From positions 165,262 through 229,261 of the forward strand of contig CAWFYS010000022.1 in assembly GCA_963820075.1 (NCBI GenBank): DNA of 64,000 nt, in the 5' to 3' direction. Made by a program: the position numbers and the translations under genes. The DNA comes from Kumtagia sp963820075. GTDB lineage: Bacteria > Pseudomonadota > Alphaproteobacteria > Rhizobiales > Rhizobiaceae. Each line of letters opens with the position of its first letter. Within the stretch, counting starts at the first letter, position 1. Of the stretch, positions 54,564 through 63,252 are shown one piece after another. The notes beneath the pieces are model-generated. The model saw nothing but the letters and a program-made list of their open reading frames with translations. It did no database searches and had not been told where the DNA came from.

Positions 54564-55927
54564 ATGGCAAAGCTTGCACTGTTGAATGCAACCGGTCCTG
54601 CCCTGCATTTCCTTAAGATTGCAAGGCTATTGGTAGCGCTGTCGTATCCAGTTCAAACGACATTGGCTGCCCTATTACCCCTCACGGCTTTGCCTGCAAA
54701 TGCGGCAGCCCCCTTGGGAGCTGCGTCTCAAAGTGCACATCCTCAAGGTCAGTCATCTCCGCAGTCGACAGCCCCTGGCGGTCCGCTTGACAACAACGTG
54801 GACCTGCCATCTGGCAAGGTGAGTTTCAATGTGCCCTTGGCCGATCTTGACGATGGTGTGAGCCCACCCGTCGATCTGTCGCTCAACTACAACAGCAACA
54901 CACTCCCCAATTACAAGATCTGGAATGTCGAAGCGCCAACCAACGACAGCGGTGTTGGTTTCTCATTGTCGATGCGACATAAGATTATTCGCTACACGAA
55001 TGAAACCGGAAATACAAACGACGATACTTACTATTTAGCGTCTGATGACAGCACAAATGAGCTGGATTTTCTACGCTTGGAAACAGAGAACACCGAAGTT
55101 TACCAGCAGAAAGGCCTAAAATCTAACACTCTGATCAGGTATTTTCCAAGTTCCGATCTCAACGTCAAAAGCCGTTGGGAAATAACTGAAGATAATGGGC
55201 AGACGTCTACGGCGGAGCAATTGGTGTGGTCGGGTTCAGGCCGGCCGTCACCAATTCAACGCCAGAGGGCAAGACGCTTCTTAGCATATGCAGGGAAATC
55301 TACGGATCCTACGACCCCGATCCGGCAAAGATCAATCCGGCAATGGATTGTGAAACGGGACCGATCGAATATGGCGTTACTTGGGGCAATTGGATCGGGC
55401 CGAGTGAGAACGCGACAAATCAGCAGAATATAGAACTTGCCTGGAACCTCTCCGCGATCCGCGATGTGTGGGGCAATCAGACGACCCTCTCCTACGTGCA
55501 GGCCATCCAGAGTGTAGGCCCTTCGCCCACCGCGAAGCGTTTCTCGAAGGGTGCCTATCTTTATCGCGTCGAGAGCAAGAATGGTTCGCAACTTCTCGTC
55601 AACTACCATAGCCGCATTGCCAGCGGCGGGCTCGTTGCCGTCAACGGATTTGTCGACGAAACCCATGGGACCGTGGGACTGCGTAGTGTTTCGGATTTTG
55701 TCTCCTTGGCCGGACTCGCCAGCGGGGAGATGTGGGGACTTAAGTCAGACCATTCGCTTTGGTCCAAGCCGCACGATGACGGTATCTGGACGCACGAAGA
55801 AATTGGCGTCGTTCCGATTGCTATCGCAGGCGGCGGAAATACTGTCTGGGGCATAACAGGCTCGGGTAAGCTGATAGGCGGACTCTGCTGCAAGTCCGAC
55901 AAGCCGCGTATTTCATCCTGCGTGTAG
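54564..55927 (+). pseudogene. Secreted SpvB/RHS-type toxin-like protein, frameshifted and truncated
   Basis: A GGAGGT site seven bases upstream supports the ATG at 54564. The N-terminus is a long signal peptide (IARLLVALSYPVQTTLAALL, cleavage near PANAAA), followed by LPSGKVSFNVPLADLDDGVS and VDLSLNYNSN, the start motif of SpvB/TcaC and RHS proteins. Near 55205 a base seems to be missing: the sense continues as YGGAIGVVGFRPAVTNS, then WNLSAIRDVWGNQTTLSYVQ in another frame. Trp-rich tectonin-like motifs (GEMWGLKSDHSLWS, NTVWGITGSG) follow. The frame runs into adenine deaminase sequence at about 55920 and stops at 55927. Full-length relatives exceed 1,000 residues, so most of the gene is absent. 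Confidence 0.65.
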
Positions 55928-57358
55928 CCGAATCCGGAGACGAAGCCGTTGACCACCGCGCCGGTGCCGCGGTGTCGCTCGACCAGCGCGATCTGGCAGA
56001 CATCGTTGCGGCGGTCCATGGCGACCAGCCCGTCCTCGACGGCGAGGTCGGCCTCCAGCGCCCGCGTCGGCGCCTGGTTCTCGATGACGCCGATGACCCG
56101 CACCCTCGCCTCGTTGGCGCCCTTCGGCGCGGCGATGTCGAAGTCCTTGGCTTTCAGCTTCTTGCCGAGCTTGACCGTGTTCTTGGCGCTCCTGGGATAG
56201 TCGTAGGGCTCGATCTCGACCTTGAGCTCGCCATCCTTGGCCAACCTGACGCCGCGCGCATAGACCTCGTCGATCGCCAGCGTCGCCAGATCGGAGACGA
56301 TCAGGAAGTCGCCCAACCGGCCCGGGGCGATCGAGCCCAGTTCGCGCTCCAGCCGGAAATGCTGCGCGGTGTTGATGGTCGCCATCTGGATCGCCGTCAC
56401 CGGCTTCAGCCCCTGCGCGATGGCGTGGCGCACGACGCGGTCCATGTGCCCTTCATTGACCAGCGTGCCGGAATGGCTGTCGTCGGTACACAGGATAAAG
56501 TTGCGCGGATCGATGCCCTGCTCGGTCACCGCCTTGATTTGGCTCGCGACGTCATACCAGGCCGAGCCCAGCCTCAGCATCGCCTTCATGCCCTGCCGCA
56601 CCCGGGCGATGGCGTCCTCGGCGCGCGTGCCCTCGTGGTCGTCTTCCGGTCCGCCGGCCACATAGCCGTGGAAGGGCAATCCAGAATCTGGCGAGGCATA
56701 ATGCCCCCCGATCGTCTTGCCGGCCTTTCACCGTGGCGGCGATCTCGCCGGACATGACTGGATCGTTGGCGGCGACGCCCGGGAAGTTCATCACTTCGCC
56801 GAGCCCGATGATGTCGGGCCAGGTCATCGCCTCGGCGACGTCCGCGACCGTGAGTTCCGCGCCGGCATGCTCCAGCCCCGGCGCGGAAGGCACGCAGGAC
56901 GGCATCTGTACATGCACGCTGATGGGCATCGCCATCGCCTCGTCATGCATCAGCCGCACGCCTTCGAGCCCCAGCACGTTGGCAATCTCGTGCGGGTCGA
57001 TGAACATCGCCGTCGTGCCGTGCGGGATCACAGCGCGGCAGAACTCGGTAACCGTGACCATGCCGCTCTCGACATGCATGTGGCCGTCGCACAGGCCAGG
57101 CACCAGATAGCGTCCGCCGGCATCGACGACCTTGGTCTGCTTGCCGATCGCGTGGCTGGCGTCCGGCCCGCAATAGGCAAAACGGCCGGCGACGATCGCC
57201 AGGTCCGTCGCCGGAATCACCTCGCCCGAATGCACATTCACCCAGCGCCCGTTCCGCACCACCAGGTCCGCAGGCTTCCTGCCCGTCGCCACGTCGACCA
57301 GAAGCGGTGCAACGGACGTCCACGACTGAGGGGGTTGCATCTCAGGCCCAGCGGTCAT
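55921..57358 (-). pseudogene. adeC: Adenine deaminase, frameshifted and 3'-truncated
   Basis: AdeC hydrolyses adenine to hypoxanthine with a metal centre. The N-terminal part has LVPGLCDGHMHVESGMVT, FIDPHEIANVLG and LGEVMNFPGV. At 56724-56725 one extra base breaks the frame; removing it gives AGKTIGGHYASPDSG and the continuation CTDDSHSGTLVNEGHMDRV, AIQMATINTAQHF, VAMDRRNDVCQIALVERH and FVSGFGYT. Homology then ends abruptly at 55921 where the foreign segment starts, so roughly the last 150-170 residues of a ~590-residue enzyme are missing. Last gene of the purine operon, 84 bases after the kinase gene. Almost certainly non-functional if the sequence is right. Confidence 0.88.
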
Positions 57359-57442
57359 CGTTCATGTCCGTTCAAGATGAATGTTCGACTTGTCGATTGG
57401 TGGACCGCCAATGTCGGACAGCGACATGCCGATTGGCCGCGC

Positions 57443-58366
57443 CTATGCCGTCGCAATCAATGCCTCCACTTGCCCACGCGTCGGCAGTGCGCTTCGTGCG
57501 CCGACTGCTGAAACAGCAATGCTGGCGGCCGCGCTGGCATAGGCAAGGCATGAAGCCAAATCGCGGCCCTCAAAGCGGGCAGCAAGGAAAGCGCCGCTGA
57601 AGCAGTCGCCGGCGCCTGTCGCGTCAACCAGCTTGCTAGTAAACGCTGGCTGTCGAATTCTTGTGTTGCGATCGCAAGCGAGCGCGCCAGCAGCGCCCAG
57701 TGTGACCACCACCGTATTAGGCCCGCGCTGGAGAAGGTCGTGCATGCTTTCCAGTCCCAGGGCCGCATCAGAAATCGCCCGAAAGCCACTTTCGTTCATG
57801 AAGACAATGTCCGAGTTTTCAAGCAGCGCCGGCACGCGAGCCCGGTCCGGTATGGCAGGGGTCTCTATGTCGATGGCCACTTCCGTTCCTGTCTTGCGGG
57901 CCAGCTTGCTTAGCCGTTTGAACTCGTCGATGTCATAAGGCATCGAATAGATCAGCCGGCTCTGGCGAAGCGCTTCGCCAAGATGCACTTCATCGAAGTC
58001 AGGCGTCGGCAAAGGCGCATAGATGAGCGCCTTCTCCCCCGATGATTCAACGACGATCATAGCTGTCGAGCATGGGCCTGACACCGTGCGCACGAATTCG
58101 TTCGACACACCGAATTCGTCGAAGGCGGCCATCAGCATCCGTCCCTCGGCATCATAGCCTACCCGGCCGTAGCTGGCGGTACGCACGCCGAGCCTACTCG
58201 CCGCGCAGGCTACATTCGCCACGGTGCCACCGGCAAATGTGCCGAGGCGGCGTCCCAGCACCTTCTGGTCAGCGCGCGGCGTCGTGTCGGTCTCGAAAAC
58301 CAGATCGACATTCGGATCGCCATAGGCGAGCAGGTCGAATGGTCTTTGCGTGCTGACGTCTGGCAT
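57443..58366 (-). CDS. PfkB-family carbohydrate/nucleoside kinase
   Basis: A 307-residue ribokinase-fold kinase. The N-terminal glycine motif is GTFAGGTVANVACAASRLG and the C-terminal signature KLVDATGAGDCFSGAF carries the catalytic Asp and anion hole. IDIETPAIPDRARV and VVVTLGAAGALACDR are typical. It lies between a BMP-type nucleoside transporter and adenine deaminase, so a nucleoside or ribose is the most likely substrate; the family alone does not decide. Confidence 0.9.
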   Translation of the reverse strand: MPDVSTQRPFDLLAYGDPNVDLVFETDTTPRADQKVLGRRLGTFAGGTVANVACAASRLGVRTASYGRVGYDAEGRMLMAAFDEFGVSNEFVRTVSGPCSTAMIVVESSGEKALIYAPLPTPDFDEVHLGEALRQSRLIYSMPYDIDEFKRLSKLARKTGTEVAIDIETPAIPDRARVPALLENSDIVFMNESGFRAISDAALGLESMHDLLQRGPNTVVVTLGAAGALACDRNTRIRQPAFTSKLVDATGAGDCFSGAFLAARFEGRDLASCLAYASAAASIAVSAVGARSALPTRGQVEALIATA

Positions 58367-58378
58367 CGAATGCGTCCT

Positions 58379-59392
58379 TCAGCTTGGCGAATGCCCGACG
58401 CGAAGAGCAGCAGCGACGTGAGCCACCCGGCGCTTGGCGATGCGCTCCCGCTGGAGGTTGAACATGACGAGCGCGAGGATCGTCAAAGCCGGAGGGATCA
58501 TGAAGACGATCTGGCTTGGAATCGCGTAGCTGCCGAGCTGGGCGGCGAATACCGTGGAGGCGCCGAATACGAGCGCCGCCAACAGCGTTCCTGCCGGCCG
58601 GCGGCCGCCGAGAAATACCGCCGCCAGTGCCAGGAAACCGCGGCCGCCCGTCATGTCGGACTGGAAAAGAGTCAAGTATCCCATGCTGAGGAAGATGCCG
58701 CCCAGGCTGGCCAGCAGGCCGCTCAGCAACAATGCGGAATACTGCATGCGCCTCACCGAAACGCCCGCTGCAAGGGCAGCGTCGCGGTTTTCACCGACCG
58801 CTCGCAGCCGCAACCCGAAGCGCGTCCGGTAGAGGATGAGCGAGAGCAGGGGGGCGGCAAGGAGTGCAACGTATACGATGACGTTGTGACCGATCAGACC
58901 GTCGCCGTTGACGATGACGCCGAGGACCGGGATCGCATCCACCAGCGGAATGTGGACAGCCGGCATCGCGTAGCTGGTGAGCGCCGCAGTGGAACCCTTG
59001 TCGCCTGTGATGGAAACGAGCAGGAAGACCGTAAGCCCGGCAGCGAGGATGTTGACACCGATGCCGGCGACAATGATGTCCGCGCCGAGTTCCAGATGGA
59101 ACACAGCGAGAAGGCCGGCGATAAGCACACCTGCGCCAACGCCACCGATGCATCCGATCCACGGATGGATCCACAGCGGCGCATCCGGGAACCAGACCGG
59201 CGAATAGGCAGATATGATGACGCCGAAGAAAGCAGCGACGAGCATGATGCCTTCCAGCGCCACATTGATGCTTCCGGCCAGGTCCGAGATCAAGCCGCCA
59301 AGCGAAGCCAGGATGATTGGCGCAGACGCCCTCAGGATAGCGGCCAGGAGCGTGCCCACGAACGCTCCCCAGACAACCAGTTCCGCGCTCAT
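58379..59392 (-). CDS. Nucleoside ABC transporter permease (BMP-type system)
   Basis: A 337-residue permease of the BPD_transp_2 superfamily with about eight to ten spans. LASLGGLISDLAGSINVALE, EGIMLVAAFFGVIISAYSPV, and GGRGFLALAAVFLGGRRPAG are typical of the NupQ/YufQ-type subunit that accompanies BMP proteins. Its ATG overlaps the stop of the other permease by four bases (59389-59392). Twelve bases separate it from the kinase gene. Confidence 0.91.
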   Translation of the reverse strand: MSAELVVWGAFVGTLLAAILRASAPIILASLGGLISDLAGSINVALEGIMLVAAFFGVIISAYSPVWFPDAPLWIHPWIGCIGGVGAGVLIAGLLAVFHLELGADIIVAGIGVNILAAGLTVFLLVSITGDKGSTAALTSYAMPAVHIPLVDAIPVLGVIVNGDGLIGHNVIVYVALLAAPLLSLILYRTRFGLRLRAVGENRDAALAAGVSVRRMQYSALLLSGLLASLGGIFLSMGYLTLFQSDMTGGRGFLALAAVFLGGRRPAGTLLAALVFGASTVFAAQLGSYAIPSQIVFMIPPALTILALVMFNLQRERIAKRRVAHVAAALRVGHSPS

Positions 59393-60516
59393 GCCGACGC
59401 TCCCTGCGACGCAGGCTTCGCCACGAAGCCTGATGTCCGCAACTTCATAAAAAGGGCCGGACCAAAGCGTTCGGCGACGACGAACAGGATGATGAATGCC
59501 TGGATAATCAGGACCATTTCGCGCGTGACGTCCGAATTGCGCTCCATAACCTGGGCGCCGACCCGCAGATAGGCATAGAGGATAGCGACAAGCGGAACAG
59601 CAAGCGGGTTGTTGCGGGCCAGAAGCGCAACCACGATTCCTTCGAAGCCAAGGCCGGGCGCGAGATCGACGGGAAGTGCCTTCAATAGCACGTTGGATGT
59701 ATGAAAGCCTGCAAGTCCCGCGAAGATCCCGCCAAAGGCCATTGACAGCGCAGTCGCCCGCCTTACCGGCAAGCCGGCCTGCTCGGCGAATTTAGGGTTC
59801 TCGCCGACGACAGTGATCTCGTAGCCAGCCGTGGTTCGTTGCAGCAGGAACCAGGCGGCGATTGCAGCAAGAATGGCGACGACCGCCATCAAGCTTACAT
59901 TCGTCCGCGCAAGCAGCGGCGCCAAGGTGGCAGCGTCGGGGAGGGCGGGCGTCGTGATGAAGCCCGCCGCGGGATCACGCAACACATAGGTGATGATCAG
60001 CCGGTAGAATTGTACGGCGATCACATTCAGCATCAGAGTTGTGACGATCTCGTTGGCTGAAAAGCGGGCCTTGAGAATGCCCGGCAAAAGACCCCACAGA
60101 AAGCCGGTGGTCATTGCGGCAAGACAGGCAGCCGGGATCAATACAAAGCTCGGACCGCTCAATGAGAGACTGACGGCCGCGGCGGCTATCGCACCCAGAA
60201 ATAGTTGGCCGTCACCGCCCATCGAGAATTGCCGGGCACGAAACGGGATCGCGACAGCCAGCCCGAGGAAGGTCAGTGTCGTGGCGTCCTCGATCAGCGC
60301 ACCGAGGCGCGTCATCCGGCGGATCGTCAATTGACCCGCATCGTTCCATCCTATGTCCGGCCACGCGCCGGTCAGAAGCGCGCCATAGGCCTTGAGCGGC
60401 TCGTTGCTGACGAAGGCGGTCAGGACGAAGCCGCAACCCAGCGCTGCAGCAAGCACGAAAACCAGCCTGCCTATCTGTGCGGCGATGCCCGCAGAATCTG
60501 ATTCAGGCGCACTCAT
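59389..60516 (-). CDS. Nucleoside ABC transporter permease (BMP-type system)
   Basis: A 375-residue permease paralogous to its neighbour, the NupP/YufP-type subunit. Conserved stretches are IPFRARQFSMGGDGQLFLGA, LPGILKARFSANEIVTTLML, and GLGFEGIVVALLARNNPLAV. Its ATG overlaps the ATPase stop by four bases, so ATPase and both permeases are translationally coupled. Confidence 0.91.
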   Translation of the reverse strand: MSAPESDSAGIAAQIGRLVFVLAAALGCGFVLTAFVSNEPLKAYGALLTGAWPDIGWNDAGQLTIRRMTRLGALIEDATTLTFLGLAVAIPFRARQFSMGGDGQLFLGAIAAAAVSLSLSGPSFVLIPAACLAAMTTGFLWGLLPGILKARFSANEIVTTLMLNVIAVQFYRLIITYVLRDPAAGFITTPALPDAATLAPLLARTNVSLMAVVAILAAIAAWFLLQRTTAGYEITVVGENPKFAEQAGLPVRRATALSMAFGGIFAGLAGFHTSNVLLKALPVDLAPGLGFEGIVVALLARNNPLAVPLVAILYAYLRVGAQVMERNSDVTREMVLIIQAFIILFVVAERFGPALFMKLRTSGFVAKPASQGASA

Positions 60517-62123
60517 GCCGCAACTCCTGCTTGTTCGATCGCAAAGGCGCTGTCCAACCCCGCGGCCGCCCCGGGCTGTCGTTTGAGGCCGGTCATGTAA
60601 AGACCGATCTCGCGCTGGTCGGCAGTGTCGGCGCGGAAGTGGCCGACGATCTCGCCCTTGAAGAGAACCGCAATACGATCGGAGAGGCTGAGCACCTCCT
60701 CGAGATCGGCGGAGATCAGCAACACGGCCGCACCTCTGTCGCGCAGGGCGACGAGCTGTTCGCGCAATGCGACCGCGGCGCCAATGTCGACCCCGCGGGT
60801 CGGCTGCGCTGCGATCAGGAATTTCGGCTCGCGGGAGATTTCCCTGGCAAGAATGACCTTCTGCATGTTCCCGCCCGACAATGCGCCGATCGGCGTGGTG
60901 CTGGACGCGGTCTTGACGCCAAATCGCGAGATCAGTTCCTTTGCGTATTTGCTGATCTCGCCAACACGCAAGCAGGCAAATCGTGAAAACGCCGGCTTGA
61001 AGTATGAGGTGGCGACGATGTTCTGTTCGATGTCCAGATTGGCTGCGACACCATCGGTAAGGCGGTCCTCGGGAATCATGGCGACGCCGATTTCTCGGGC
61101 CGGCCTGACACCTTCGCCGGTGAATATCGTCCCTTCGAGCTCTCCCCGCCCGGCTTGTGGATCGACGAGCCCACCCAGCACACGCGCGATCGAGTTCTGC
61201 CCGTTCCCTTCGACCCCGGCGATGCCGAGTATCTCGCCTGGGGCGACATCGAAGTTTACGTTTGACAGCCGCCTGCTGCCTTGCGGGTTCACATACCCAA
61301 GCTCCCTGACGCTAATACTTGGACTGCTGCCGCGCGCATCTACCCTGCGGAAAATCTGCGGCGCGAGCGGCCGCCCAACCATCATCTCGGCGATGGCATG
61401 GTGATTGATGTCCGACGTATTCGAGTGACCCGTGACACGCCCATCCCGCAACACCGTAAGACGATCGGAGATGGCCTTCACCTCGGCGAGCTTGTGCGTG
61501 ATGACGACGACAGTCACGCCGGAATCGACCAGCCTGCGGATGGCGATGAAGAGCTCATCGGTCTCCTGAGGCGTCAGCACCGCCGTCGGTTCGTCCATCA
61601 GTACGATCTGTGCTCCGCGATAGAGAGTCTTCAAGATCTCCACCCGCTGCTGCATGCCGATGGAAACCTGGCCGACGCGGGCCTCGGGATCGACATCCAG
61701 GCCGAACGACTTCGCCAGGTTGGCAACCTCGACGACGGCACGCTGCCGGTCGAGGAGCCCGCCTCGCTTGGTTGGCTCATGGCCGAGCACAACGTTTTCC
61801 GCCACCGTGAAGGAGGGGACGAGGCTCAGGTGCTGCGCCACCATTCCGATGCCGGCGGCGATTGCCTGGTTCGGATGCGTGAAACTGCGCGGTGTCCCGT
61901 CGATGAGAATGGTTCCGGACGACGGCTGAATCAATCCGTAGATCATTTTCATGATCGTCGACTTGCCGGCGCCGTTTTCGCCGACGATCGCATGGATTTC
62001 GCCACGTTCGATCGTCAGTGAAACGTTCTCGTTCGCCAACGTTCCGTTGCCATAGCGCTTGCTGATGTGGCGAAGTTCGATGGCTGGCGCCGCCTTGCCG
62101 GCGCCGGAGTAATGCCCGTCCAT
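60513..62123 (-). CDS. Nucleoside ABC transporter ATPase (duplicated domain)
   Basis: A 536-residue protein with two ABC domains in tandem. The first has Walker A GENGAGKSTIMKM, signature VSIGMQQRVEILK and Walker B IVLMDEPTAVLT. The second has a degenerate Walker A (GVEGNGQNSIARVL), a good signature LSGGNMQKVILAREI and a Walker B lacking the usual acidic pair (FLIAAQPTRGVD), as is normal in the RbsA/BMP-type ATPases. It powers the transporter formed with the two permeases. Starts 32 bases after the binding-protein gene. Confidence 0.93.
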   Translation of the reverse strand: MDGHYSGAGKAAPAIELRHISKRYGNGTLANENVSLTIERGEIHAIVGENGAGKSTIMKMIYGLIQPSSGTILIDGTPRSFTHPNQAIAAGIGMVAQHLSLVPSFTVAENVVLGHEPTKRGGLLDRQRAVVEVANLAKSFGLDVDPEARVGQVSIGMQQRVEILKTLYRGAQIVLMDEPTAVLTPQETDELFIAIRRLVDSGVTVVVITHKLAEVKAISDRLTVLRDGRVTGHSNTSDINHHAIAEMMVGRPLAPQIFRRVDARGSSPSISVRELGYVNPQGSRRLSNVNFDVAPGEILGIAGVEGNGQNSIARVLGGLVDPQAGRGELEGTIFTGEGVRPAREIGVAMIPEDRLTDGVAANLDIEQNIVATSYFKPAFSRFACLRVGEISKYAKELISRFGVKTASSTTPIGALSGGNMQKVILAREISREPKFLIAAQPTRGVDIGAAVALREQLVALRDRGAAVLLISADLEEVLSLSDRIAVLFKGEIVGHFRADTADQREIGLYMTGLKRQPGAAAGLDSAFAIEQAGVAA

Positions 62124-62155
62124 GAAACCACTCCTTGCGGCGACGGTGGTCGACC

Positions 62156-63232
62156 TCAGAAAGCGGTCGGCACGGCGATTTTGCCGTCTATGATGGCAGC
62201 CTTCACCGCGTCGATCTCCGTCATGACTGTCTGCGGAACGATCGCCTTGGTGAACTTGTTATCAGCAAGCCCGATTGCCCCTTCCTTCAGCCCAAGCAAT
62301 TCAGCCTTGCCGAGCGGCAGCTTGCCTTCCTTGAGCAAGGTGACGGAGCGGACCACCGCATTGTCGACGTTCTTCATGACCGATGTGATGATCCGCGCGG
62401 CGGTTTCCGGACGAGACGTCTCGTAGACCAGCGCCTGATCGGAATCGACGCCGATTGCGTAGTGCCCGGCTTCGGCAGCCGCTTCAATTACGCCTTGTCC
62501 CGTGCCGCCAGCTACCTGGAAAACAATGCTCGCGCCCTGCCCGAACTGTGCCTTGGCGATCTCCTTGCCGGTCGCAGGGTCACTGAAGGAGTTTGCATAT
62601 TGCTTCAGCACTTTCTGGTCGGGCAGGACCGCCTTCGCGCCTGCTTCGAAGCCGACGATGAAGTCGTCGATGACGGGAATTTGCATTGCCCCAATGACGC
62701 CCAGGGCGCTGCCGGCGGGGATGTCGGCTATGCCGGCCTTGGTGAGGTGCGCGGCAAGTGCGCCGGCCAGATAGGCTCCTTCATTCTGCCGAAACAGGAT
62801 TGAGTAGACGTTGGAGCAGCCGCATTTGGCATAATCCACGGCGCCATCGAAAATGATGAAACGGATACCGGGAAACTGCGGTGCGATCTTCTCCACCAGG
62901 GGCACCATCGTGTACGTGCCGGTGACGATCGTATCGTAATCGCCGCCCTCGGCGAGATCGACGAACGCGCCTTCCCAGCGGGTCGGGTCAAAGCCCGCCT
63001 CGACGGTTTCGGTCTCGATCGAAAGCTCCGACTTGACGCGTTCGATCCCTCTTTCGGCGGAATCGAAGAAAGACTTGTCGCCAAGGGTTCCATTGACGAA
63101 GAAGACCAGTTTCTCGGGAGCGCGGTTCAAATCCTGAGCGATGGCCGATGCCGCAAGAGCAACGCTCAATGCGGCCGCCAATCCTGCCACAAGAACGATG
63201 CGAAATGCACCGTTTACGTTATTTGCGATCAC
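62156..63232 (-). CDS. BMP-family substrate-binding protein (nucleoside uptake)
   Basis: A 358-residue exported receptor of the basic membrane protein (PnrA/BmpA) family. A GTG start at 63232 with GAGGAG six bases upstream gives a signal peptide (FRIVLVAGLAAALSVALAAS, cleavage at AIA before QDLN). There is no lipobox cysteine, so it is a soluble periplasmic protein. Motifs: FVNGTLGDKSFFDSAERG, IVTGTYTMVPLVEKIAPQFP, FRQNEGAYLAGALAAHLTKA and GVDSDQALVYETSRPETAAR. BMP receptors bind purine nucleosides, in keeping with adenine deaminase and the kinase downstream. Starts 20 bases after gntR. Confidence 0.92.
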   Translation of the reverse strand: MIANNVNGAFRIVLVAGLAAALSVALAASAIAQDLNRAPEKLVFFVNGTLGDKSFFDSAERGIERVKSELSIETETVEAGFDPTRWEGAFVDLAEGGDYDTIVTGTYTMVPLVEKIAPQFPGIRFIIFDGAVDYAKCGCSNVYSILFRQNEGAYLAGALAAHLTKAGIADIPAGSALGVIGAMQIPVIDDFIVGFEAGAKAVLPDQKVLKQYANSFSDPATGKEIAKAQFGQGASIVFQVAGGTGQGVIEAAAEAGHYAIGVDSDQALVYETSRPETAARIITSVMKNVDNAVVRSVTLLKEGKLPLGKAELLGLKEGAIGLADNKFTKAIVPQTVMTEIDAVKAAIIDGKIAVPTAF

Positions 63233-63252
63233 GGTCTTCTCCTCTGGTCTGG

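Larger units (their letters stand above)
53945..55920. mobile_element. Foreign insert or rearranged segment between two truncated genes
   Basis: Base composition drops visibly between about 54,300 and 55,500 compared with both flanks. The left end cuts the PhnD-like gene and the right end cuts adenine deaminase. The segment carries a hairpin terminator, a PrtN-like fragment, a tiny hydrophobic frame, and the 5' portion of an SpvB/RHS-type gene. No integrase, transposase or direct repeat was found, so the mechanism (insertion with deletion, or a mis-joined assembly) is open. Confidence 0.6.

Noticed and set aside
55603..55920. Continuation of the adenine deaminase frame to 55603 as a natural C-terminus
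   Set aside because: Residues after GFGYT are the reverse complement of the SpvB-type gene and show no adenine deaminase similarity.
58346..59572. Plus-strand frame of 408 codons opposite the nucleoside permease
   Set aside because: Antisense shadow; the minus-strand permease has clear family motifs and coupled neighbours.
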